A stretch of 64,000 nt of DNA from Arthrobacter sp. ISL-48. GTDB taxonomy: Bacteria; Actinomycetota; Actinomycetes; Actinomycetales; Micrococcaceae. The stretch spans positions 1-64,000 of the forward strand of contig NZ_JAGGPL010000013.1 of the NCBI RefSeq assembly GCF_018613805.1, written 5' to 3'. The notes below the pieces were generated by a model. That model was not told the origin of the DNA, did not search any database, and saw nothing but the letters and a program-made list of their open reading frames with translations. Shown in pieces: positions 9,169 to 17,807 of this stretch. The position numbers were made by a program, and so were the translations under genes. Every line of letters starts with the position of its first letter. Within the stretch, counting starts at the first letter, position 1.

Positions 9169-10013
9169 GAGGCCATGAGGTCAATCGCTGTTGTGAAGGC
9201 GTCCAGTCGTGGTCTGTTCAGGAATGCGTGTCGGGTCCCGGATAGAGTGTGCTGCTCGACGTCGGCTCCCGCGCTCAGCAGTTCAGTGGCGAATTGGTCA
9301 CCGGATGCGCGCATGGCATCGCTGTCGGCATTGATCATCAGGGTTGGGGGAAACCCGTGGAGGTCATGGCCTCCCGGGAACGCGTAGCGATCGGTCAGCG
9401 CGACCCGGGAGCCTGCATAGTTGCGGTTCAGAGTGTTCAGGAGCCACCGGGAGTGTGTCAGCCGGCGGTGGTCAAGTACCCGTCGCCGGATCTCGCGCGC
9501 CCGAGGGTGCGACGAGTGGAAAAAGCCGTAGGCAAGGACGACGCCTCTGGGTGGCAAATCGATATCGAGGGCCCGGAGCGCCGCTGCGGACGCAAGGCAT
9601 GCCCCGGCGCTTGCACCGCCAAGGACCACCCCTCCTACGGACTGGCCGCTGACACTTCGAAACGCTGTCAATATGTCTTCCACCGGGAGGGGAAACCGTC
9701 CTCGAGGCCGCACTTCTCCTCTGCTGACACGGGGCAGCCCGGGAAGTGGGGCAAGGCGGTAGTCGACCGTGACGACCGGGAGCCCTCGTTGAGCAAGTGC
9801 CCAGGCGACATCGTGTGCTTCAGGCTGATCAAGACCGCCAGCAAAGAAACCTCCGCCATGCGCCCAGACGATCGTCGGAACCTGTGTTGTCTCCGGACTC
9901 TCGACTGCTGGGTGATACCGGCGGATCGGGACTAGACCGTGGGGCCCGGTCACCGAATCGCGAACCATTAGTACATTGACACCACTAGAGGACACCGCCA
10001 TGCACTCGACCAT
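9150..10013 (-). CDS. HSL-type alpha/beta hydrolase (esterase)
   Basis: 287 residues with the hormone-sensitive-lipase pattern: oxyanion motif HGGGF, nucleophile GASAG, acid Asp in NADSDAM and His in GTRHAF. It should hydrolyse small carboxylic esters. No signal peptide, so cytoplasmic. The start is uncertain: ATGs lie at 10013, 10001 and 9968 and none has a good ribosome site. Its 3' end overlaps the truncated permease frame, so a deletion joined the two. Confidence 0.8.
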   Translation of the reverse strand: MVECMAVSSSGVNVLMVRDSVTGPHGLVPIRRYHPAVESPETTQVPTIVWAHGGGFFAGGLDQPEAHDVAWALAQRGLPVVTVDYRLAPLPGLPRVSRGEVRPRGRFPLPVEDILTAFRSVSGQSVGGVVLGGASAGACLASAAALRALDIDLPPRGVVLAYGFFHSSHPRAREIRRRVLDHRRLTHSRWLLNTLNRNYAGSRVALTDRYAFPGGHDLHGFPPTLMINADSDAMRASGDQFATELLSAGADVEQHTLSGTRHAFLNRPRLDAFTTAIDLMASWSVTC

Positions 10014-10228
10014 AGCGTCAATCGCCCGGCGGCCGCGCTCACCCCGTGGCCGCTCAGCGTTCCGCTTAGTGTTCCATTTCCTTGAAATCGGGAGGCTGCA
10101 CGGCCGTCAAACGGGCAGATCTCAGCCGGGATCTTGGCGCAATCTCCCTGTCTCGGAAGATATTCCGAAGTCGTGCCAGCTTGGTCGCCTGCGGATCCAA
10201 CTTTCGGTACCGTGCATAGATCATTTTC

Positions 10229-10263
10229 TCCCCTTTGCACCGGCCGCCGTGGGGACTAGCGTG
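10229..10263 (+). repeat. 35-bp direct repeat, left copy (orphan promoter)
   Basis: Matches 12395-12429 at 34 of 35 positions in the same orientation. It contains TTGCAC (10235-10240) and TAGCGT (10257-10262) 16 bases apart, a good actinobacterial sigma-A promoter. Downstream of this copy there is no + strand gene, only the 3' end of a minus-strand gene, so this promoter has lost its target. The two copies bracket the TetR/SnoaL/NmrA module. Confidence 0.8.
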
Positions 10264-10293
10264 TGGTTCGGGCGGTGGCCGACCCCGGACGCT

Positions 10294-11187
10294 CTACGCC
10301 GTTTCGGTGGCACCGGCTGGAGCGCCGGCAGACTCCAATACGAAGTCGTGCACCCAGGCCCGAAGGGTGGTCGGCACCACTCCGTAGCGCCCAGTCAGGT
10401 CGCGCATGTCGAGCCGAGAATCGTAGGTCTCCAGCAGCGCGAGAAAGCCGATAAGCAGATCCGGCATACCGGCAACGGGCTGTCCCGGCGGAACCGTTTG
10501 CACCGGAATCCGGCGCCCGAGTTCAAGCTCGAATGCTTCAACCACATCACGCCAGGAGACCGGCTCCGGACCGCCGATGACAAGCAGCTCGCCGTCCTGC
10601 TCCGGACGTTCCACTACAGCAAGCACGTACTGCGCCACGTCACGCATAGCCACCAGGGAGTGCACCCGCCTGCCCTCACCGACCAGAGTGACCGGCTGAC
10701 CCGAGAGGGCCGGCACCCCAACCACCAGGACCGGCATTTTATCCATAAAGAGGTTGGGCTGAATTATCGTCCAGGACATTGTGCTGCTTCGAAGCAGCTG
10801 CTCGGTCTCGCCTTTTGCAGCCATGAAGGGATTCGGGTTGTCGGGGCTGGCGCCGAGGTTGGAAACAAAGACGAAGCGGTGGACGCCGGCACTGGCGGCG
10901 GCCTCGATAAGGTTCCGGTTGCCGGCGCGATCGACCGACTCCACGGTGTCCGCCCCGCCCCGCGCGGAGGAGTTTGCGGTGGTCACCACCGTATCCACGC
11001 CGGCACAGGCGGCTAAGAGTGAGGCGGGATCTTTGAGGTCACCAGTAGCAGGTTCGGCACCGGCCGTCATCAAGGCGTCGTATGCCGACCCTTCGCGCAC
11101 CAAAATGCGCACCTGGAACCCTTTATCGAGCAATGTTTGAGCGATGAGACCACCAAGCTGGCCGGTGGCCCCCACGACAAGAATCAT
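10294..11187 (-). CDS. NmrA-like NAD(P)-binding oxidoreductase/sensor
   Basis: 297 residues beginning MILVVGATGQLGG, the dinucleotide-binding Rossmann motif at the N-terminus, followed by the atypical short-chain dehydrogenase/NmrA pattern (FVSNLG, a proline-rich substrate region, late WRDVVEAFE). A longer frame to 11382 exists, but the Rossmann motif fixes the start at 11187. Eight bases separate it from the upstream SnoaL gene, so the two form an operon, divergent from tetR at 11685. Members either reduce quinones or aldehydes or sense NADP; substrate unknown. Confidence 0.85.
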   Translation of the reverse strand: MILVVGATGQLGGLIAQTLLDKGFQVRILVREGSAYDALMTAGAEPATGDLKDPASLLAACAGVDTVVTTANSSARGGADTVESVDRAGNRNLIEAAASAGVHRFVFVSNLGASPDNPNPFMAAKGETEQLLRSSTMSWTIIQPNLFMDKMPVLVVGVPALSGQPVTLVGEGRRVHSLVAMRDVAQYVLAVVERPEQDGELLVIGGPEPVSWRDVVEAFELELGRRIPVQTVPPGQPVAGMPDLLIGFLALLETYDSRLDMRDLTGRYGVVPTTLRAWVHDFVLESAGAPAGATETA

Positions 11188-11195
11188 GATGTTTC

Positions 11196-11633
11196 CTATT
11201 CTCTGGATCCCGGAGCGCTGCCCACCACCCGGCTGACTGCTGCATTGACATCCCCGCTGACGTCCTCCACGGGTTCGAGGTAGAAGCGGGCAGATGAAAT
11301 GAGCCCTTTGGTGACGCCGAAGATGACCACTCCCCGCATCAGGAACGACGCGGCATCGGTTCGCGTCCCGGACATTTCCCATTCAGTCCACAGGGTGTCG
11401 CCGTGACCCGCTGTTCCGTGCACTCGTGCGCGAATGTCGGGAACCTGGGAAAAGATCTGTGTCCAGTTCCGACGGACTTGCTCCCGTCCGCGGAAGCCCC
11501 GCTGGGGGTGGACAGGGGTCTCGTTGAGATAGTCGCCGGCGAAGCATGCCACAAGATCGTCCAGGCTGTGGGCGTTCACTGAGCGGAGCAAGCGCTGCAG
11601 GATATCTCCCGCGGGATCTGCTGTGTTCATCAT
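11196..11633 (-). CDS. SnoaL-like (NTF2-fold) protein
   Basis: 145 residues with the polyketide-cyclase-like NTF2 pattern: N-terminal helix pair, YLNETPVHPQRGFRGREQVRRNW, strands with WTEWEMSG. Such proteins are cyclases, isomerases or binding proteins for small hydrophobic molecules. GAGGAG lies a few bases before the ATG. First gene of the NmrA operon; the operator at 11655-11672 overlaps its promoter region. Confidence 0.75.
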   Translation of the reverse strand: MMNTADPAGDILQRLLRSVNAHSLDDLVACFAGDYLNETPVHPQRGFRGREQVRRNWTQIFSQVPDIRARVHGTAGHGDTLWTEWEMSGTRTDAASFLMRGVVIFGVTKGLISSARFYLEPVEDVSGDVNAAVSRVVGSAPGSRE

Positions 11634-11654
11634 TCCAACTCCTCGAATGATTCT

Positions 11655-11672
11655 GATACAGTCATCTGTATC
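11655..11672. promoter_or_regulatory. palindromic operator between tetR and snoaL/nmrA
   Basis: GATACAG-TCAT-CTGTATC is a perfect 7-bp inverted repeat with a 4-base centre, in the 51-base gap between two divergent genes. That is the classical place and shape for a TetR dimer site controlling both directions. A second GATAC follows at about 11674. Confidence 0.75.
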
Positions 11673-11684
11673 TGATACTCAAGC

Positions 11685-12374
11685 ATGGAACGAAATTTGG
11701 AAAACGTCAAGAGTAAGCGGCGCTATAACTCGACCGGCCGGTTGGAGCAGGCCCGGCAAAACAGGGATGCCATCCTCAGGGCAGCCGAGCGGCAGCTTGG
11801 TGAGCGCGGGTACGCAAGCGCCACAGTGGCGGCCATCGCCGCCGAGGCCGGCGTTTCGGTCGAGACGGTTTACAAGGCGTTCGGCGGAAAGGCGGGGGTG
11901 GTCCGCGCCCTCTACGAGCGAGACCTCGCCGGCGCTGGTTCCGTCCCTGCGTACGAGCGCTCCGATGCCATGCGGGAACGCGAGAGCCACCCGCGGACGG
12001 TCATGCGGGAGTGGGGCTTCCTCACCGCCGAGGTAGCTTCCCTGGTCACGCCGATCCGGCTGCTGATGCGTGCGGCCGCCGTCACTGACCAGGAGATGGC
12101 AAGCCTGCTCGCTGACATCGAGGACGAGCGCCTCAAACGGATGCGGCACCACGCCCGGTACCTGAAGGACCGCGGCTACCTCCGCGAGGGCGTCTCCGTG
12201 GGCGAGGCGACCGACATACTGTGGGTCTGCAGCTCAGCTGAGCTCTACGAGTTGCTCGTGTTGAAACGAGGCTGGTCGCTGCCACGGTTCGCCCAGTACG
12301 TCACCCACTACATGACCGCCTCCCTGCTCCCCGAGATGACCCAAGAAGGGCCCGCTGAAACGGCGCCTGCTTAG
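11685..12374 (+). CDS. TetR-family repressor
   Basis: 229 residues. After a basic N-terminal arm, the helix-turn-helix occupies about residues 47-69 (TVAAIAAEAGVSVETVYKAF), the TetR_N pattern. The C-terminal ligand domain is all-helical and unassignable. Divergent from snoaL-nmrA across a perfect palindrome, so it most likely represses that operon and itself until a small molecule, perhaps the reductase substrate, binds. Confidence 0.9.
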   Translation: MERNLENVKSKRRYNSTGRLEQARQNRDAILRAAERQLGERGYASATVAAIAAEAGVSVETVYKAFGGKAGVVRALYERDLAGAGSVPAYERSDAMRERESHPRTVMREWGFLTAEVASLVTPIRLLMRAAAVTDQEMASLLADIEDERLKRMRHHARYLKDRGYLREGVSVGEATDILWVCSSAELYELLVLKRGWSLPRFAQYVTHYMTASLLPEMTQEGPAETAPA

Positions 12375-12394
12375 GCACTGAAGCATCAGGCTGA

Positions 12395-12429
12395 TCCCCT
12401 TTGCACCGCCCGCCGTGGGGACTAGCGTG
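12395..12429 (+). promoter_or_regulatory. 35-bp direct repeat, right copy (active-looking promoter)
   Basis: Second copy of the 10229-10263 sequence. Its TTGCAC (12401-12406) and TAGCGT (12423-12428) with a 16-base spacer stand 38 bases before the ATG of the following gene, so here the promoter has a target. The single mismatch between copies is in the spacer. Confidence 0.7.
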
Positions 12430-12465
12430 ATCTGCATCAGTGACCACCGCCGTCGAGGAGCCGTC

Positions 12466-12783
12466 ATGTCCGGGTTTGTGCAAATCGTCGAATTCAAGAC
12501 CTCCCGCATCAACGAGATCGAAGAGCTGGGCCGTCCCTCAAGAACCGAGGGAAGCACCCACCCGACGTTCCGCCGCATTGTTGCCGCGGCGGACAGGGAC
12601 CATCCAGGGACCTATTTCACCATCGTCCACTTCGATTCGTATGACTCCGCGATGGAGAATTCCGGCCGCCCGGAAACGTCGGAGTTCGCCGCCAAGATGG
12701 CGGAACTTTGCGATGGACCCGTGATCTTCCACAATCTGGATGTCATGTGGGAGGACGCGGGAGACGGTGCGCAAACCGGCTAG
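12466..12783 (+). CDS. small protein resembling the antibiotic-biosynthesis-monooxygenase fold
   Basis: 105 residues. Pattern VQIVEFKTSRINEIEEL ... TYFTIVHFDSYDSAMENS ... AKMAELCDGPVIFHNLDV is that of a ferredoxin-like ABM/EthD-type alpha+beta barrel half, usually a dimer acting on or binding small aromatics. ATG chosen at 12466 behind GAGGAG (12455-12460); an upstream in-frame extension would include the promoter. Function within that fold cannot be given. Confidence 0.65.
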   Translation: MSGFVQIVEFKTSRINEIEELGRPSRTEGSTHPTFRRIVAAADRDHPGTYFTIVHFDSYDSAMENSGRPETSEFAAKMAELCDGPVIFHNLDVMWEDAGDGAQTG

Positions 12784-12823
12784 TCGCAGGACAGGCTTCT
12801 GAAGTCCCGTCCCGCAGCGGGCC

Positions 12824-12844
12824 GCCGTCGTAATTTACGACGGC
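12824..12844. terminator. palindromic terminator, GCCGTCGTAA type
   Basis: GCCGTCGTAA (12824-12833) and TTACGACGGC (12835-12844) pair perfectly, with further partial GC pairing outside. It lies between convergent genes (12466-12783 + and 12900-13220 -), so it can serve both. Sequence nearly identical to hairpins at 14895-14927 and 39345-39387. Confidence 0.65.
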
Positions 12845-12899
12845 CCGCCGGCAGGGTGCCAAACTCCCCCAGTGTCCCGGCCGCCTTTTGGAGGGCCGC

Positions 12900-13220
12900 C
12901 TATTGTCCCGGGGCGCGGTAGGACGGCGACTTCTTGGAGGCCTCGTCGAGGTCTTCCACCGACAGGAGCGGCTTCAGGCGGACGTTGACGCTTCCCGTCG
13001 AATTGATGAGCAGCGACAGTGCTGCGGCACTCGCGTCGTCCGGCGCCTCAAAAACGCCGAGGACGTCGTAGTAGCCAAAGGCGTAGTAGAAGCTTTCCAG
13101 CGTTCCCCCCACGGAGCTGAGGGCCTCCCTAAAAGTCTCGCGCCGCTTGGTGCCGCCTTCCTGCATGAGCCCCTTGATGCCCTGGCCCGCGTACGTCGCT
13201 TCAAACAGATACTTCGGCAT
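12900..13220 (-). CDS. GYD-domain protein
   Basis: 106 residues with the GYD pattern: ATYAGQGIKGLMQEGG at the N-terminus, then GGTLESFYYAFGYYDVLG, then PDDASAAALSLLINSTGSV. The family has a ferredoxin-like fold and no established activity. GGAAGGAAAG precedes the ATG. Stands alone, convergent with the preceding small protein. Confidence 0.85.
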   Translation of the reverse strand: MPKYLFEATYAGQGIKGLMQEGGTKRRETFREALSSVGGTLESFYYAFGYYDVLGVFEAPDDASAAALSLLINSTGSVNVRLKPLLSVEDLDEASKKSPSYRAPGQ

Positions 13221-13375
13221 GGTCTTTCCTTCCCTGGTTCCTGGCAGTGCAGGAGCGGCCCAGATCCGGCCCCTTATCCCTGGAAACGGGGTGAATGACC
13301 CCGTTACGGCCGACGCTATTCCTCCGGCTCCGGGCCGTCAATAACACGGGGATACCTTTGCGGGGAAGCCTGTGG

Positions 13376-14539
13376 CTATTGGCGAACCAGCCGCCACAGC
13401 GACGTGACCTCGGCTGCGCGCGCCTCGAACAGAGGATCGTCGCGGTCCGATGCCTTCGGGTGCGTTGGCTTGGTGTCGAGCCGCTCCATCACCTTCAGCC
13501 CGGCCGCCGTGATGGCAGCAAGCAGGTCATCACGCGACCGCAGGCCAAGGTGCTCGGCCAGGTCGGAGAGGACCAGCCAGCCTTCACCGCCCGGCTCCAG
13601 ATGGTCCGGGAGTTCGTTCAGGAAGCGGAACAGCATCCTGCTGCCGGGGTCGTAGACGGCGTTGTCCAGGGTGGAGTGCGGTGTGGCCGGAATCCAGGGC
13701 GGGTTGCACACGATGAGGGGTGCCCGCCCGGGCGGGAACATGTCGGTCAGGACGGCCTCAGCACGGTCCTGGACACCAAGGTTCCGGAAATTCTCCGTGG
13801 CGCAGGCGATGGCACGCGGTTCATTGTCCGTCGCCACCACGCGCTGGACGCCACGGCGCGCCAGGACGGCAGCCAGCACCCCGGTGCCGGTTCCGACGTC
13901 GAACGCCAGCCTGTCAGAGGGCAGTGCAGCGGCGGCCACGAGATCCACATACTCGCTCCGGGTGGGGAAGAAAGTGCCATAGTGCGGGTGGATACGGCCC
14001 TGCAGGGCATCGACGTAGACGCCATTCCGTCGCCACTCGTGCGCACCAATTGCTCCGACAAGCTCATGCAGGGACACAACGGAAGATTCGCCGATATCCC
14101 CGTACGCTTCAGCGGCGGCCTCCCGGATATCCGGTGCGCGGCGCAGCGGCACCACCGGGCCCGGATCAAGGGGGATCAGCAGCAGGCCGAGAATGCGCGC
14201 ACGATGCGAGCGGGACTGGCGATGCCGATAGAACTTTTCGGCCGGAGTTCCTGCGATCTTCTTTCCGGCGCCTACCCGCCGGTCCATGGCGTTGAGGATC
14301 TGCCGCGCGTTGTGGAAGTCACCGTGCCAGAGCATCGCGATCCCCTGCGACGCCATCCGGTACGCAACATCGGCCGTGAGGGAGTCGGAGACCACTTCGA
14401 CGCGCGTCGGTGCCGGCCTGCCGTTCGCCGAACGCCACCGCGCGGTGATGCTCTCACCAGCCTCGACCCACGTCACCATGGCGGGCTCATCCGCCGCAGC
14501 TGTGCGCGAGGGGTTGGGGTCCGACGTCGGAATTCCCAT
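13376..14539 (-). CDS. class I SAM-dependent methyltransferase (PrmC/RsmC-like)
   Basis: About 387 residues. The C-terminal half is a Rossmann methylase: motif I FDVGTGTGVLAAVLA (around residue 212) and the NPPW tetrapeptide (around 277), the signature of N-methylation of amide or exocyclic amino groups as in PrmC and RsmC/RlmG. The N-terminal half is a helical region seen in actinobacterial members. The frame extends to 14644, but the MGIPTSDPNPS start at 14539 seems better because the upstream part lacks typical codon use; no clear ribosome site supports either. Confidence 0.8.
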   Translation of the reverse strand: MGIPTSDPNPSRTAAADEPAMVTWVEAGESITARWRSANGRPAPTRVEVVSDSLTADVAYRMASQGIAMLWHGDFHNARQILNAMDRRVGAGKKIAGTPAEKFYRHRQSRSHRARILGLLLIPLDPGPVVPLRRAPDIREAAAEAYGDIGESSVVSLHELVGAIGAHEWRRNGVYVDALQGRIHPHYGTFFPTRSEYVDLVAAAALPSDRLAFDVGTGTGVLAAVLARRGVQRVVATDNEPRAIACATENFRNLGVQDRAEAVLTDMFPPGRAPLIVCNPPWIPATPHSTLDNAVYDPGSRMLFRFLNELPDHLEPGGEGWLVLSDLAEHLGLRSRDDLLAAITAAGLKVMERLDTKPTHPKASDRDDPLFEARAAEVTSLWRLVRQ

Positions 14540-15343
14540 GGGAGCTGACGGGTCAGTACTGATATGGATCCATTCCAAGAGTCCGGGGACCGATCGGAGA
14601 CTGACGATTGCGGCGATTCCACGACGTCCAAGTCCATGGCCCAAGATTCCAGGCGGTCATCCGGCAGCGAACCGGGCTTGATCGACGGCCACGGAGCCCT
14701 TGAACCTACATTGTCAGGATACAGGGGTGCCCTGGCCTCGCCACCCGCCGCCAGCGTTGGGGAAGGCCTTGACCCCAGCCGAAGCTCACCATCCAGAGCC
14801 GCCGTTGCCGGAACAGGCCTGCCCCACCGAGCAATTCTGCCGTGACGCCGGCACCGCCGCCACCCGCATAAGACGGGCGCGCGCACTAAAGCCGCGTGCC
14901 GCCGTCGGAATTTCCGACGGCGGCACGACAGTCAGTCAGGGGGATCAGCGCACCCGCACCACGGCCGGGACGCTGCCAGACTTCCACTGGGGAAGTCCGG
15001 CAGTTGCCCGCTGCTTTCGTGCGTTCCACCCCAGTTGCTTTGCCCGGCAGCCTCGGCCGGGCGGCCCGAAGTCCCGTAATCCGGGCTTCGAGTGGGCCGT
15101 GGAACTCCCTAGGCACGGACTAACTGGGCTGGAACGCGCGCGTCCGCGGCTGACCCTGGCGGAGAAGCCGCCCATTCCAGCGCGGACGGTATTACCGGTC
15201 GGTCTTTACCACCGTGAACAGCACAGCCGAGTCCTCCTCCACGCGGCAGAAGCGGAGAAGGCCAAGGCCGGCACGGAAGGCACCGCCGGGCAGGCCGCCC
15301 AGCAAAACACTGCGCCCGTCGTGCCGGCACCGGAACAGGGAAA
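14540..15343. other. 800-bp structured intergenic region
   Basis: No convincing gene on either strand; the open frames have poor codon use and no family match. It is rich in hairpins: the 16-bp perfect palindrome at 14895-14927, GACTTCC/GGAAGTC at 14979-14997, and a pairing between CGAAGTCCCG and CGGGCTTCG near 15066-15090. It separates the methyltransferase from the end of the borosin-like operon, both on the minus strand. Confidence 0.5.
14895..14927. terminator. 33-bp near-perfect palindrome
   Basis: CGTGCCGCCGTCGGAA (14895-14910) and TTCCGACGGCGGCACG (14912-14927) are perfect inverse complements around one base. It is the second member of the GCCGCCGTCG-nAATT family of hairpins here. It lies downstream of the minus-strand borosin-like operon and is a likely Rho-independent or pausing hairpin for it. 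Confidence 0.6.
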
Positions 15344-17803
15344 CTAAACCAGCAATCCCAGCTTCTGCAACACTTCCCGGTCCGTCTCCGGGGTTGTTGC
15401 AGGTGGCAGATAAAGCGTCGAAATCCCGGAGAGGTCTGAAGCCTCGATGGTGTCCAGGCGCTTGAGCTGGATCACCGGAGGCAGGTGGCCGAATGTGGAC
15501 GCGTCATAGATCACCACCGGATGGTCCTGAGGATAGAACTCGCCCACCCGTTCGAGCAGGATCGGAAAGTTGTGCCGCCTGTAGCCGGCGAAGTTGAAGC
15601 CATCGTCGCCCGCGCACTCGGCCTGCCAGAGCAGGACATGCATGGAGGGATCCAGGGAACGGTTCCTGATCAGGAAGTCCGTGGCGTCCAGCGTCATCAA
15701 CCCGAACGACGACGGATCCAGACCCAGGTCTGCAAAGAGGCTGTCCTGCGCCGACACCGCCGATCCCATTTCTGCCCGGTAACCCTCGCTGCGCGCCCGG
15801 CGGATGGCCTCATGCGTCGACCAGGCGAACACCCCGGGATGCCCGTAAAACACGGCGCAGGTTCTGCGTCCGCGCCGGACCTGCTCCAGCATGGCATCCA
15901 CCATGGCCCGGTAGGTTTCGATCCGCGGCACGCCGTTTCCGTACAGCCCGTACAGCGACGTGGACCTCGGATTCAGCTCGTGGATCCGCAGTTCCGTGGC
16001 CGGATCGGCAACGCAATACAGCACAATGTCCGCCGCCACGATCTGCGCCTGCGCCCCCAGGCTCAGGTCACTGATCGGCAGGATCCCGGAGCCCACCACA
16101 TGCAGGCTGCCCGGAGCCTTGAACCCATCTCCCGAGAAGTACCTGATGGCCCCCTCGATGTCAGCCAGCGCACGCTCCCGCCAATCACTGGAATTAGTGG
16201 TGGTTGTGGTCGTGTTGTCATTGCTGGTGGTCACCGTGGTGTTGTCGTTGCTGGTGTTGGTGCTCGAATTGTAGGTGGTCTGGATATTGATGGTGTTGTT
16301 GTTGAAATTGTTGGTGTTGATGGTGATCGGGTCCATGGCACCGACCCCGGGGGCGAGTTTGTCCGTGACCAGCGCGGCGTAGCCCGCCCGTTCGAGTTCC
16401 GCGAGTGCCCCCAGCCGCAGCCTTCCCCGCTGCCCCTCCAGCACGGCACGCGTCTCCTCTTCGTTGAGCCGGGCCGCGGCAAGAACGGGTTCCGGATTCC
16501 GGCGGTATTCCGCCAGCACCGAGGGGTCCGCCAGTGACACCAGGAAACTGGTCAGGGGCGTGTCGGCCGGCTGGAGTCCGGAGGTGGATTCGGCCGGCGC
16601 AACGCGGGGTGTCCTCCCCACAGGCTTGACCTCGGCCGTGATCCGCAAGGCGTCCGCGAAGGTGGCACCGTCCAACCGTTCCACCACACGTTTGGCTTGG
16701 CGGACCACCCGCGCGGTGCGCGCAGGGGCATCCTCGGCAACGGCGTCCAGGACAGTGTTCAGGCGTTGAAGCGACTGCCGTCCGATCGGTGCCGACTGGT
16801 TCTCAAGCCAGGTGCCGACGTCGTGCAGCAGACCGTTCAGCGCATCCTGCACCTCCGGCCGCTTCTCCGCAAGAATGGCTAACGCCGGGCTTGCCGTGGT
16901 GAATTCTCCCCACCAGGCGCCCAGCCCCGGAAATTCCCGGAATCCTCCTTCCCGGAAGGCCCGCATGGCGTCGAAGCCCTTCGTCTGGGACGCGCCCTGG
17001 TGGACGTTGCCGGCAGCGCTGAACGCGAAAAGAGATTCGAGCTTGCAGTCGATCTGCGGGAAGCCACGGAACACACCGCTCAGTTCCCAGTCCCCGTCTC
17101 CTGATTCGTCCCCGGACCACCGCCGGTTGATGGTGATTGCCGGGGTCGCTACCAGTTCGTCGGTGGTGGTGGTGAAGGCTTCCGTGCCAATGCCGTCATC
17201 GTTGTCACCGAAGGTTCCGTACCAAATGAGCTGCCAGCCGGACATGGCATTCTTGACCGCCGCCTTGACCGATGACGCAGCAGAGTCCTTGACCACCTCG
17301 ATCTGGTCTTTGATCTGCTGCGGGGTAGGCGCCGCCAGCGCATGTTGGAAGCTGGCGGCCACCTTCACCACGGCCAGTTGGACAGCATCGACGAACGCCG
17401 AGTAGCCGGTGTCGGCCAGATCATCGGGCCATCCGTCCTCCTCCATCAACGAAACCACGACGCCGGCAATGGCGGGTATATCGTCGGCGCCGAGCAGGGC
17501 ACGCAGCCCGGCGTCATTGACGGGAATCGGCTTCAGTTTCGTGGACCAGAGGCCCACAGCGTCGGGCACCGGGACATCGTCCCCGGCGTCCACGTCGGTG
17601 TTGCCCAGGTTCCCGTGGCTGCCGTTGCTGGAGACGATCGTGGGTGAACCAATGAGTCCGGATCCGGCTTCAACGGCGAAGTTGTCCCCGTCAACTTTGA
17701 AGAACACAGTCCAGATATAGGGCTCGGCATTTCCCCAACCGTCGCCTTCATCGTGGCAATGCACGTTTTGCAACACGGTTTCCAAATTGAGTGTGGCGCG
17801 CAT
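15344..17803 (-). CDS. 819-aa fusion protein ending in a borosin-type peptide alpha-N-methyltransferase (TP-methylase fold)
   Basis: C-terminal domain (about 560-805) is a tetrapyrrole-methylase fold: SAM loop VVGSGI (569-574) and YGHPGVF (653-659). Y618, Y621, R627, Y631 and Y653 reproduce the spacing of Y63, Y66, R72, Y76 and Y98 of the fungal borosin enzyme OphMA (numbers from memory), so backbone N-methylation of a peptide is the best prediction. N-terminal to it lie an Asn/Thr-only stretch (about 495-539), a LigA-like helical segment (about 414-465: ADPSVLAEYRRNPEPVLAA), a helical region, and an N-terminal domain (1-235) with VHCHDEGDGWGNAEPY. ATG at 17803 is preferred over 17851 because the upstream gene ends 4 bases before it. 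Unlike OphMA there is no core after the methylase. Whether the Asn/Thr stretch is a substrate or only a linker is unknown. Confidence 0.8.
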   Translation of the reverse strand: MRATLNLETVLQNVHCHDEGDGWGNAEPYIWTVFFKVDGDNFAVEAGSGLIGSPTIVSSNGSHGNLGNTDVDAGDDVPVPDAVGLWSTKLKPIPVNDAGLRALLGADDIPAIAGVVVSLMEEDGWPDDLADTGYSAFVDAVQLAVVKVAASFQHALAAPTPQQIKDQIEVVKDSAASSVKAAVKNAMSGWQLIWYGTFGDNDDGIGTEAFTTTTDELVATPAITINRRWSGDESGDGDWELSGVFRGFPQIDCKLESLFAFSAAGNVHQGASQTKGFDAMRAFREGGFREFPGLGAWWGEFTTASPALAILAEKRPEVQDALNGLLHDVGTWLENQSAPIGRQSLQRLNTVLDAVAEDAPARTARVVRQAKRVVERLDGATFADALRITAEVKPVGRTPRVAPAESTSGLQPADTPLTSFLVSLADPSVLAEYRRNPEPVLAAARLNEEETRAVLEGQRGRLRLGALAELERAGYAALVTDKLAPGVGAMDPITINTNNFNNNTINIQTTYNSSTNTSNDNTTVTTSNDNTTTTTTNSSDWRERALADIEGAIRYFSGDGFKAPGSLHVVGSGILPISDLSLGAQAQIVAADIVLYCVADPATELRIHELNPRSTSLYGLYGNGVPRIETYRAMVDAMLEQVRRGRRTCAVFYGHPGVFAWSTHEAIRRARSEGYRAEMGSAVSAQDSLFADLGLDPSSFGLMTLDATDFLIRNRSLDPSMHVLLWQAECAGDDGFNFAGYRRHNFPILLERVGEFYPQDHPVVIYDASTFGHLPPVIQLKRLDTIEASDLSGISTLYLPPATTPETDREVLQKLGLLV

Positions 17804-17807
17804 CTGG

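Noticed and set aside
9976..11016. 346-aa + strand open frame
   Set aside because: Antisense to the NmrA-like gene whose Rossmann motif and codon use are clear; long shadows are common in GC-rich DNA.
13295..14548. 417-aa + strand open frame
   Set aside because: Antisense to the methyltransferase with VGTGTG and NPPW motifs.
15109..15343. Possible separate borosin core peptide after the methyltransferase stop (frame reading FCRVEEDSAVLFTVVKTDR)
   Set aside because: No start codon or ribosome site in that frame; it continues antisense-type composition and is not supported.
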